Origin: Ctenosaura bakeri
Taxonomy: Eukaryota > Chordata > Lepidosauria > Squamata > Iguanidae
DNA: 64,000 nucleotides
Reading direction: 5' to 3'
Assembly (NCBI GenBank): GCA_948474755.1
Contig: CAOLHI010001289.1
Location: 310,001 to 374,000 of the forward strand
In this document: one piece after another, positions 12,401-24,400 of the stretch
How the letters are laid out: every line of letters begins with the position of its first letter
How positions within the stretch are numbered: the first letter of the stretch is position 1
The notes under the pieces: generated by a model
What the model was told of the DNA's origin: nothing
Seen by the model: only the letters and a program-made list of their open reading frames with translations
The model's database searches: none
Program-made: the position numbers and the translations under genes

Positions 12401-15400
12401 TTGTGGGACTCACCCAAGCAGAAGAGACACTCCTTATGGCCGTCGTTGAGGGCAACTTTGCGCCCACAGGGCATGCATTTTTTGAACAGCGCGGACATAA
12501 GACGACACGCCGAAAATGAGAAGAAAGTCCAAAACACCAATCCGAGGGGTAGTCCGAGAGAGAGGTCAGAAACAGTCCGAAAATAGTTCGAAAACCGTGA
12601 AGACAACAAAGCCAAGCAAGAAAAGCGAGGAACAAGCCAAAGAACCTTCCGTACGCGACGGCGGACGAGAAAGAACTGAGGAGAGACTGTTGCTCGGCAG
12701 GAGGAGCACGCGCAGTACCAGCATGGGGGAGGGGTTCCCGCCAAGCGAACGAGCTCTAGAAGTTTCTGAACGCTACCGCGCAGGCACTAAAGCTCCTAGT
12801 GTATGAAGGCACAGAGACCACGAAGAAGAACTGAAAGTTGAGCTAGGGAAATTTTTGGTCTTGTCTAGCAAGCAGAGAACTCCAATCCAGAAATCTAATT
12901 GGATTCCTTGCTGGTTACTTACACAGCCCTGCAGTACTTCTTCCCTATTTACCCAGCATCTATACTTTTTCCAGTCATGCCACATAATTTCCCATGTGTT
13001 CCTCCACCATTTCATCTCAAGCCCCAGGTAACTGTGCCTGCAGCATTTCAGAGGCCCATGAAACCACAACTCCCATTTACTACATCTCATGGGCTCCATG
13101 TGGAATCGTGATTGCAAAACTCCCTAATTGTTTGTAGATCTATTACCCATGAAACATATAAAAAACTGTGTGGTTCCAACTGTTGACATTCCACACTCAT
13201 TCACACACACACACACCCCAGCTGCAGTTGGAAAAATACTGTGCCCAATTTAAGTATTTTCTAAGCATATGTTTTATTGCTTGCTTTTTTTGTTGTTGTT
13301 TTATTTTGTTTGGTTTGGTTGGTTGGTTTTTGGGGTTGTGTTTTATACTTTTGTTTATTCAGATTTTCCTCAGGCTATTGACTGTATAGAAATTATATTT
13401 TCCTTAAAGAAAAAATTCTCAAGTGCCAGACAATAACTGCTTTTCCCATACCGGCATCCATTCATTCTTAAACAATGGAAAATATACTCTTCTTAATCAA
13501 TGAGTTCTGTCAAAGAATTAAAATACTTTCCCCATACTTCTTCCAAGTTGTTTTTTTCTACCAGTTTCCATCTCAGTTGAGCCTTTATGTTTTTCATTTT
13601 CTTCTTAATCAGTAACAAACTGTCAATATTAGGACTTGCATGCAGCCATTCCACAATCTGGTTTTTGAACTATAAAGAACAAATAACCACTATGAAACAG
13701 GTTTAGACAGCCTAAAACAAATAAGTCAGACAGTGAGGAAAACTCCTCTTTCATTTTTTTTTAAAATAACTTCTTGTGTATAAAAAAAAAGTAGCATTAC
13801 AATATTACAATCCATTAAGATCAAATTTACTCCCTATTAAAGTAGACCCATTGAAATGAATGTGATCTGTTAGTTATCATTTAAGTATTTTTCATTTCAG
13901 TGGGTCTACTCCAGTTAAGATTTAAGTCTTAGTCTCTTAGGGTCCTTTCTTACTACACAATTATAACACTACATTTCCACTTTTCTCACCATGGCCACAT
14001 CCTAAGGAATTCTGAGGTTTGTAGTTTAGTGAGGAACTAGATCTCTCTGGCTAGGAATTCTAAACACCCTTCCCTAAACTGCAAATCCCAGCATTCCATT
14101 AGACGGAATTATAGCAGTTGAACCAAAATCACAGTGCTATAATCGTGTAGTGTGAAAGAGCACTTAGACTGCAAAGATTAAAAAAAAAAGATAATGATAA
14201 TTTCAGGCAGTGAAACTCAATATCTAGCTTACAAGATTTTATTTATAACATACTACAGAGGTCATTAGAAACCAATTTTTTCCTGTTCCCCAAAAGGACA
14301 TTCTGAGCAGATTCAGTATGTCTAAAAAGATTTAGGATCTCCAAAACATTTTCCTGAAGTTAGTTTCAAAACATGGTTTGCTTTATTTCTGAGCACATGA
14401 CAAATAAGCAAATAAGACAAACTGACCTCAACACTGTCGAGATACTTGCAGTTGACAGAACTTAATAGTTGCTGTTCTTGATGGATATTATGCATAACTG
14501 AATTGTACACATTTAAGATTATTTTTCTGTCTGTTTCATCTGGCTCCTAAATGGAATTGCATACAGAGGGATAATATTATCTGTCATTGCATACACTGGG
14601 GGGTTGATTTAAACATCTAAAGATACAAAGGCTATTTTTAAGGAAAAGCTTACAAGAGCTTATCTGTTTTTATTTACAAAGAATAAACAACAGAAACACT
14701 CAGTTCTTAAAGTGGTCACCAAAGAGAGCAAATTTTGCAAAACTGAAAGCCATTCATGTCACATCACCACCAGCTAAAACACACACACACACACAGAATA
14801 AGAAATATATATTGCTACTCCTCTTAAAGGCAATGTGATTCATCCCTAAAGCTCTACCACCACCACTTTAGCACACTCTCCCACACACACTTTATTTAAA
14901 ATATGGAAGCAATCTTCCAGTCTCTTCGATTTATTCCAGAATGGTAGATCAGTACAGCCCAGAAGAGGTTGGGGAGAAGAGAGAAACAGCACCCAGAACC
15001 TCTGCACTTGCCTTCTGCTGTTCCATGTTAAACCAAAATGCATACTGGTCATCTCATAAGCTTGCCTTGATCATACAGTTCTTGTTTAATGGGGAAATTT
15101 GCTGCAGTAAATTCTGGGACAAAACAGTTTCTCACTTAACAACAACATGTGTTCTCTCCAGAAGACATAAAGCCTAGAAGATCTTTTCTTTTAAAGTAAG
15201 CAAACAAACTTACAGTGAGAAAAAGGTCCAGCTCTTGAGAAATAGCCATCTCCACATTCTTGAAAACTTCATCCACATTGATAGCAACATCCTCATATTT
15301 CAAATGGGCATGCAGGCTCATGTCAAAGAACTTTGAAGGCAAAAAGGCAACAGTAAAAGAGGGGTCTCTTTACAAATATTAGAGAGAGCTGCTTAGCCAG

Positions 15401-18400
15401 CTTTGCTCATTCCTGTGGGTGACTTGCTTAAGAGCAATGGAAAATGCCCAACACAACATTTTTACGCCGTTCACCACAAACAACACATGCAATTCTGTTA
15501 ATGAAGCACCTGGACAATGGAGCCAACTGGGTGCCACTACAATTCCCAGGATTCTTTGAGAAAGCCACAGCAGTTAAACAAGTTTCAAAGTAGTTTCTGG
15601 GCTAGGTTAAATCTGCGACAATGATGTTCACTTCAAAAGCTCAATATCTGGCCTGTTACATCTCCCATCTCTTTACTAAACAAATCACTTTAAGACCTAG
15701 TGGTGCAGTAATTGACAATATTTGCATTTGTCAATTTTAATTACAATGTGAGTTACAGCTGCATTAGAATACATTGTATTTATAGCCTCTCATGGCTGAA
15801 TAAAGGAGAATGCAGAAATTGCATTAATCGCAGAGTCTTTAAGGTTACTGTAGTTGTTCTGTTTTCCAGGGACTGCAGAGCACATTCTGACCTCAGCCAG
15901 GGAATCTAAGGACCCAAGCAAGTCAGACCATCCCAGCTGCCAAGAAGGACACCAAGGCAAGGAGTTGGGGAAGGGGATGAGATAATCTGGCCCTGATCTC
16001 TACCACTGGAAATATAGCTGCTTCTGCACTGGCTTTTCTCTCCCCATACTTCCCTGTCCCTTTTCTACTGTGCCTACTGCAGACAGGATCTGTCTTAGGA
16101 GGAGAAAGCATTAAGAATAAAACAATATGAGCAAAATATTGTAAATCACCATGAAATATTGATTTGTGTGTGTGTGTAAAAAATTGGAGCATCAAGGTAT
16201 TTTGCTACCAGTCAAATGCTACAGAGAAAAGACTGTATGTAATAGGACCCTTCTGAGTCATCAAGTTGAAAGTGATGAAAGAATGTTCTGATCAGCTGCC
16301 TTGCTGCTGCGGAAAGCTGCATCATAGGAAGGATATGTTCTCACTCCATGTGTCAAGTTCCTAGAAAGCCTCCCAAGAATGACCCCGCACTTAAAGTACC
16401 AGGCCAGCAGTTTGAAAAGTGGCCCAAGAAAAACTTTTAAGAAACACATTCCAATGTGAGTTCTGCTGATGAAACACACTCATAAAATCATGTATATAGC
16501 CTTCACGGGTAAATACTCTAAAGTAGTACACAGATACAACACAATTAGCTGACCCATTTGTCCACTTTCTGGAACTCGTCATTATAAAACACAACAGGAA
16601 ATGATGGGATTAAAGCAGACATGGAACCTCCATTAGGTTAAAAAATAATGACATCTACCAGGAAGGCTGAGGGGAAGCCTTTCCTGACAGATGAAGCAGG
16701 GTAATCCATGTGAGCAAGAACAGTAGCAAATTCATACAGATATTACCTCCAAAGCAGCCTCACACTGCTGAGTCAAGAATACACTGCTTGCTGGGATTTT
16801 GAAAGAGAGAGCTGTTTCAGTATAAAAAGAGGTAAGGAAAAAGGAGCCATGGGGCACCTTTAAGACAAACCCATTCATATCAGCATACATTTTTGTGTGC
16901 TAAAGCCCACTTCTTTAGATGTATCTGAAAAGTTGCTTTGGACAATAAAGTTTAGCTGGCCAGGGCAAGAACCTGCCACAGCCAAAGTGGAAGGAGCTCA
17001 ACAACATGTAACCTGCCATGGAGAGTAGCACTAGAGCATGTGCTTTTGGTGAATCCTTCTTTGTTCCTAGAGAATTTGGACACTTGGTATCTTTAAATCA
17101 CACCCTCCAAATTAATGGACTAAGGGGACTGAAATACAGGAATGAGTATTGTTTGGCCCTCCAGATGTTTTGGAATTGAACTCTAAGCAGCTAGCCAGCA
17201 CAGCCAAAGTTAAGGGATTGTAAAAGAATTTGCTCTAATGTAACAGTAGAGTGCACTGATGATATACTGATTCCACATTTTATAATATAAAATAGAATTC
17301 AACAATTTCTAGTTCAGACATTTATGCTTATTTCAAAGACTCTGAACACAGTATAGTCAAGTCCCACTGTACATTTCCTTTTTTGCAAAATGAACCATGC
17401 TGGAACAGTGTAAGGGGAAGGACCACTTAATCCTTTTGCTTTAGACTACAGTTTCTATGCACATCTTCTCCCTGAAGCTGCACTGGGGGAGGGATCTAGA
17501 TACAAATCTGCTCCCCTTCTCTGCATCACCACTGTTTGGTGTTTTCCTCATTTTTGTTTCTGTCCCACCCCTTGACCCAACTCACCACAGAACCACCCCT
17601 TGACCCAACTCACCACAGAAACTGCATTTTGTAGTCAGGGTGTCTCCCCTACCATTGCTGTGGTGATAGCAGAAGGGAATGCTTGCAGGGCGACAGGTTT
17701 CCCTTGTGGTCTGCAGCAGCTACTCCTTTCTCCCACAGCTGCTTTTTGACTTCCAAACACAGAACCTCAAAATAACTTGCAGCTTGACCCCCAAAATCAC
17801 GTTGCTGAAAGCTGAGGTATTATTTCTGGTTTCAGATAACATGAAGTCACCTTTACCTGAATTATTTTGCTGAAACATGTCACAAGATTTTGCAAGGAAG
17901 CATCAGTGGCATTCCTGACTCGGTTTAATTCCTCCAGCTTTACATGTTTCCACTCAAAGAACTTCTCAAATGCCTCGTCAGAATTCTCTGCTTCATGATG
18001 AGCCTGACCATATGCAGCTTCCAAAGATCTCTGCAATGCCTACAGAATTTCAAAGGAAACACCAACAAGGTTGGGAAGGAAAAACAGAAATAAATAAAGC
18101 AGTAAAGGGGAAAGTGTACAAGGAAAAAAGAAATCATATAGTATAATACAAAGAAGTTAACTTGTTCATGAGAATCCCCATCTCACCATTACTCAGGTGG
18201 AGTAATGACCTCCAACCTCTCGAAGTACAACAATAGCAAATAAACCAGTGAGAAAACTCAGCTGATGTACTGTAACAGGGTCCTTAAATCAACATATGTT
18301 TAATTTATATAGTATGTTTATATTGCTTATTTATACAGTATGTTACATATTTATATTTTATTTATATATTTAATCTAACATATACAATTTATATATTTAT

Positions 18401-21400
18401 TTATTATTCCTATATATTTAATTTATATATTTAACTCATATAGTATGTTTCCATAGTTTATTTATATATTATATAGTATGTTTATATGTATAATTTATAT
18501 AGTATGCAGAACACATCATACTGAAAGCAGGATTAGATTCAGGGAAGTAGCTGTGAGGAAATAACATCAACAGTCTAAGGTATACAGATTATACAACACT
18601 GTCAGCAGAAAATAGGAGATATTTGAAACAACTACAGATAAAAGGAAGGAAAGGAAGAAAGTGTGAAAACAGGGTTACAGTTGGATAATAAGAAAACAAA
18701 AACAATGACCACAGATGATTCATATAATTTTAAAGTGGATGATGAAGATACTGAAACATTAATTTTCTTGGCTCAGCTACAAATCAAAATGGAAACTGTT
18801 GTCAAGAAATCTGAAGACAACTAGGACTTGCGGGGGGGCATCTATAAAGAAACTAGAAAAGATCCGGGAGGGTGGAAATACATCATTAAATACTAAAGTC
18901 AGGATCATCCATGCCATAATATTTTGAATTTCTATGTATGATTGTTAAAGCTGGACAGCAAAGAAGTTTGACAGGAAAAGAATCAGCTAATTAAAAATGG
19001 GCTGGAGGAGAATGAACAGGTTGCTTACCTGTAACTGTGGTTCTTCGAGTGGTCATCTGTGCCCTCACACACTGGGAGTTTCGCGCATGCGCAGTAACGT
19101 TCCGAAGATTCCAGAGCTCAGCAGCTTGGCGGGAACCCCTCTCCCATGCCCATATTGAGCATGCTCAGCCCACCAAGCCAACGGTCTCTCCTCAGTTCTG
19201 GAGTCCGCCAATTAGGGACCTGAAAGAGGGGACAGCTGGGCGGGTGTGTGTGAGGGCACAGATGACCACTCGAAGAACCACAGTTACGGGTAAGCAACCT
19301 GTTCTTCTTCGTGGTCTCTGTGCCTCACACACTGGGAGATTTTGTAGCTTACCAGTTGGGCGGTGGGGCAGGTCCTAGAGAATGGAAGACAACACCGCAC
19401 ATCCAAACCGGGCATCTCTCCGGGACCAGCAGTCCAGTCTGTAGTGGCGCACGAAGGTCGAAGACTGAGACCAGGCCGTCACACGGCACAGTTCCTGAAG
19501 GTCCACTCCTCGAAGGACAGCTGCTGAAGAAGCCACGGCTCTGGTGGAATGAGCACGCAACAAAGCTGGCGGAGGCTGCTTGGCCAGTTCGTATGCCAGC
19601 AGAATAGTCTAGGCCACCCATTTGGAAAACCTCTGGGTGGACATCTTGTGGCCTTTTCGACGTCCACCGTAGCACACGAATAGGTGGGGTGTCTGACGGA
19701 AGGGCGCAGTCCAGTGCGTGTAGAAAGCCAAGGCCTGAAGAACATCCAGGGAGTGAAAGGAGCGCTCCAGAGGTGTAGTCGGGTCCGGGTAAAAAGCAGG
19801 TAAGATGATGTCCTGGCTAAGGTGGAAGTGTGATACCACCTTGGGCAGGAAGGAAATGTCAGGGCGAAGGACTACCTTGTCTCAGTGGAAGACAAGGAAG
19901 GGCTCATCGGATCGCAGTACTGTCAGCTCACTCGCCTGCCTGGCTGGGGTGACCGCTACCAGAAAAGCAGTCTTGATGGTCAGGAGCCCGTCATCAGCAG
20001 TCGCCATGGGCTCGAAGGGTGGTCGCGTCAACTGTGATAACACCAAGGATAGCGACCAAGGCGGTAGCGGTGGCGACACCGGTGGACAAAGGTGTTGCAG
20101 GCCCTTCATAAACAGTGTCCCTGAAGAGAGCTGCCGAGGGGGACCCTCGTGGCTGATAGGCCACAATCGCGGCAAGGTAGACCTTAAGGAATGGAAATGC
20201 GAGCCCTTGCTGCCAAAGGTGGAGGAGAAAATGGAGCATGGTGGGCAGGTTAACAGGTTATACCAGTTCACGACATGCCTCTGCAAAAGTGATGAATTTC
20301 TGCTACTTATAGTGGTAGTTGTGGCGTGTCGACTCCTTCCTGGACGCGGTGAGGACATCCTGGATGGTCAGGTCCTCTAAGGTGTTATCCTCAATGCGTG
20401 GAGGGCCAGGAGCGGCAGGCCCGGGTGGAGAACGAGACCGTCGGAGTGTGACAGGAGATCTGATGCTGTCGGAAACTTGAGGAGTCGACCGCGAGCAGCC
20501 TTGAGCAGGGGCCTGAACCAGTGTTGCCTTAGCCAATATGGGGCTATGAGGACAACATCGGCTTGACCCGCGAGGATCTTGGTGACCACTCGACCCAGGA
20601 GAGGGAACGGCGGGAATGCGTAGAGAAGCCCGTCGGTCCACTCGAACAGGAAGGTGTCGCCGAGAGAGCCCCGGCCCAGGCCGGCTCTCGAGCAGTACCA
20701 GGGCAGAGCAATCGTCGGTTCGCCCCATCGGTCTAGTATCAGCTGGAAAGCTGCATCGGAGAGGGACCACTCGTGATAGCACGAGGTGTCCCTGCTCAGG
20801 GCGTCTGCCATGGTATTCTCCTGGCCTGCCAGTTGCACCGCGACTGGGTGGACTCGAAGCGGCACGCACCAGTCCCAAAGCTGATGAGCTATGTTGAGGA
20901 GGGTGGTTGACTGGATCCTTGCTGCCTGTTGACATAGCAGACCACTGTCGTGTTCTCTGACAGGATCTGCACCGTGCGGCCAACGACCAAGTTGCAGAAC
21001 GCCCTCAGAGCCTTCCAGATGGCGAGGAGCTCGAGGGAGTTGATGTGCAAGTGGGTCTCGTCGTTGATCCAGTGCCCTTGCACTCTGAGGTTGCCGCAGT
21101 GCACTCCCCATCCGAAGAAGGAGGTGTCCGTTGTCACGGTGAGCCGAGGAGTCAGTTCCTGGAACGGCATCCCTGACATCAGATGGCAGTAGGATAGCCA
21201 CCAGAGCAGGGAACAACGCACCTGCGGAGGAGGCACCTCTGGTCGTCCAGGAGCGGGCTGAAGACCCTGACAAACCAGTGCTGGAGGGGGCAGGCATGGA
21301 GGCAAGAGAGGTAAGTGACCGCCGTGGTCGAAGCCATGTACCCAAGAAGTTGCTGGATTCTTCTTGCCGACATCACCAGGGTATAGAGGGCGGCGGATGT

Positions 21401-24400
21401 GGTCCAACGGAGAGTGCGCACCCGCTCCAATGGAAGGTATGCCCTGGTGGATACCAAGCCCAAGGTCGCTCCGATGAAGTCGAGAACCCTCGCCGGCTCA
21501 AGGTGCGACTTCTTTAGGTTGACCCAGAGGCCAAGGTGGGACAGAAAAGTGAGAGTGTGATGAATGACCCTGTATAGCTTTTGCCTGTCGTCCAAGCAAG
21601 GGTAGATCATAATGCCCTTCGTCCGCAGGTACGATACCACAGGGGCCATGCACTTGGTGAAGAGCCTGGGCACGGTGGAGAGGCCGAACGGTAGCACCCT
21701 GTATTGGTAACAGGTACCGTCAACCATGAACCCTAGGTACCATCTGTGCTGCGGGCTAATGGCAATGTGGAAATAGGTGTCTCGAAGATCGATAGAGGCG
21801 AACCAGTCCCATTGTTGAAGGAAGGGGAGAATCGAAGACAGCGTGACCATCTTGAACCTCTTGGGGCAGATGTAAGAGTTTACCCTTCTGAGGTCCAGGA
21901 CTGGCCGCAGGGTACTGTCTGATTTTGGTACCGTGAAGTACCAGCAGAAGAAGCCGGTGGTACTGGCCGAGGACAGCAGTTCTTCGATGGCCCCTTTGTG
22001 TAGTAGGGACTGGATCTCCTCTAGCAGAGCCGAACTGGCCGGGGTGGAATAGTAGACACCTCGCGGTGGAATATCTTGAAACTCGATGGCGTACCCAAGA
22101 TAGACGATGGAGAGAACCCTAGAGTCTGTCATGATGTGGCGCCATTTGGCGAGATGTCGGGCCAGGCTTGGTTGATCTTTGAAGGCGGCAGGCAGGCTGA
22201 AGAATGGCTGTGGTGGCGACCCGTGAAGGCGGTCAAAACCAGGACTTTGTCCCGGACGAAGACTTCTTCAAAGAAGAAGGTTGGTGTCTCCGAAGAGGTC
22301 TCCAAGCCAAGGACGAGGTCAACGGGCGAGATGGAGCCGAACGAGGCGAGCGAGGCTGGTAGGTTGATGAAGATGACAGGCACCAAGACGAACGAGAGCT
22401 GAAACTACGGCAGGGCTGAGACAGCTGATGGATCCCCCGTCTTTTTTGCTGTTAGGCACACTTTTACCAGGTGGTCCATCGCCTCGTCGGTCGTGGCATT
22501 GAACAACCCTTGACCATCAAAAGGGAGGTCTTCTATGCACTTTCGGGTATCTTCCTGTAGGCCCGCCGATCTCAGCCAGGCAAATCGTCTGAGGGCAACA
22601 GAGCCGACCATCACCCGAGCCGCCACCTCCACTGAGTGTCTAGATGACAGAATTTGCTAGCTGGCGAGTGCTACGGATTCATTAAAGAATTGCATAGTAC
22701 TCGCCCGATGATCCTCAGGGAGGTGTGCCAGGAGAGGAAAGAAACTATCCAGCAGGTTCCTCTGGTAGGCGGCGAGGCAGGCTTGGGTGTTGGATACCCT
22801 GGCAATGAGAGACGGGGCGGAATAGAATCTCCTGCCACAGGTATCCAGACAGCAGCCTTCTCAGTCCGGCGGGATGGTATGTGCTTTCCTGCCACCCTTG
22901 GTCTGGGAGGACTCGACCACAACGGAATTGGGCATCGGATGCGTAAACAGAAATTCAGCCTCCTCCTTCTGTGTCCAGTAGAGGTGTTCCAACTGGTGCG
23001 GGATTGGTTGATGTGATGCCAGCTGGGCCCAAGGATGTTTGAGGGCTTCCATTAAAGTCGGCAAGAACAGTAGCGGTGCTATGGACGGAGGACGGGTGTC
23101 CAAATACTGGAAAACCGGGTCTTGCACGACTGGAGCCAAGTCCGCAACTTTCAATCCAAGTGCCGTCGCCATCCAGAGGAGGATATCAGAAAACTGTTTG
23201 ATGTCTTCCGGTGCCAACTCCGGTGCGGGGTCCCCAAAGGCCAAGGGTGGAGATTCATGTGATGCAGGCATTGACTCATCGGACTCTGAGTCAGTCTCAT
23301 AAGTTTGAGACAATTTGGATGGAGACCTCTCTGTCGATGGTTGCTGGGGTGGCAACGCCAAAGTGAACGCTGGTGCAGTCGTCGTTGTCAGTATTGTGGT
23401 TGGTACCAGTGGAGCAACAAGCATCTAGGATGCTGTGGTCGTGGCAATCAGCACAACTGCAGGCAGCGGGCACTGAATCGCCTGGGTAGCGGTCACAGCA
23501 GAGGACGAGGTCTGTGCCGGGAGAGGCTCCGGAACTAGGCGAGACACGGTCGCGGTAACCCTAGGAGGTGGAGACATAGCTTGGTATTGTGGCGAGCGCT
23601 CTCGGGACCTCTCGTAGCGCGGGGATCTCGAGGGCGAGCGAGATGGTGAGTGCCGATATTGTGAGTGGTACCTGCCTCGAGATGGAGAGCACAACCTTCG
23701 GTAGGGCGACCAGCATCTCACGTTAGGGTGGTACCGGACTCTATACGCAGGAGAATAGGACCGGTACAAGCCCGGTTGCTCCCGCCAGATGTGTTACCAG
23801 CCGTATCTCGCTACGTGTGAGGCAGACAAGTACGGCAAGTCAAAAGGGGGCCAAGACCAGGCCCACTCCTGGTAGGCCTCCCGCCGGCGCGGGGATCGAT
23901 GTCTCACCCAGCGTTCTGGGGAGCGCGACTCACTCCTCCCAGAAGCTGCCTGATGACGGAGCAAGGTCCGAGGTGACATCGGGATATTCTCCGGGCGGTT
24001 CATCCTTTCTGGGTGACTGGGCAGAGATACCGCAGCAGCAAGCACAGGCAGGCCTGACGGTGCAGCCAAGCCAGCAGTGTGGTCTTCGTCAGAGACCTCT
24101 AGGATCTCTGGCAGTTCCAACTCCTCACCCAGATCTCCAGGCTGTTGGGTCGGAGGAGGTGTCAGAGGGCAGGTCTTCTTAGAGGGTGAATCCCGCTTCT
24201 CCTTCTTCTTCTCCCTCTCTTTGGACACATCATGCGGAGGGGGCAGCTTGTGTTGGGCAGCAGTAAGTGGCCTGGTGGACTTGGCTGCCTGTGAGCCCGC
24301 AGGAGCCTCCTTAGAGATTGACGCTTCCAACGATATTTTCAGGATCCGCGGTAAGGCCGATATCGGAGGCCAAGACGACAGTACTGATCCCAGTACTGTC

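Larger units (their letters stand above)
7487..12831 (-). mobile_element. DIRS-type tyrosine-recombinase retrotransposon, copy 1 (decayed)
   Basis: A 5.35-kb GC-rich island, coding on the minus strand. From its 5' end it holds an inverted terminal repeat (12831-12673), gag, RT/RNase H, tyrosine recombinase, an internal complementary region and the 3' terminal repeat (7671-7487). It begins and ends with AAC and has no ordinary target duplication, as expected for recombinase-mediated insertion. It is very similar to copy 3 but about 738 bp shorter, because the serine/arginine-rich part of gag is missing. The genes carry stops and frameshifts, and the recombinase has lost two catalytic residues. 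It lies in the intron between the 13538-13669 and 5686-5787 exons, in STK31 sense orientation. Confidence 0.95.
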
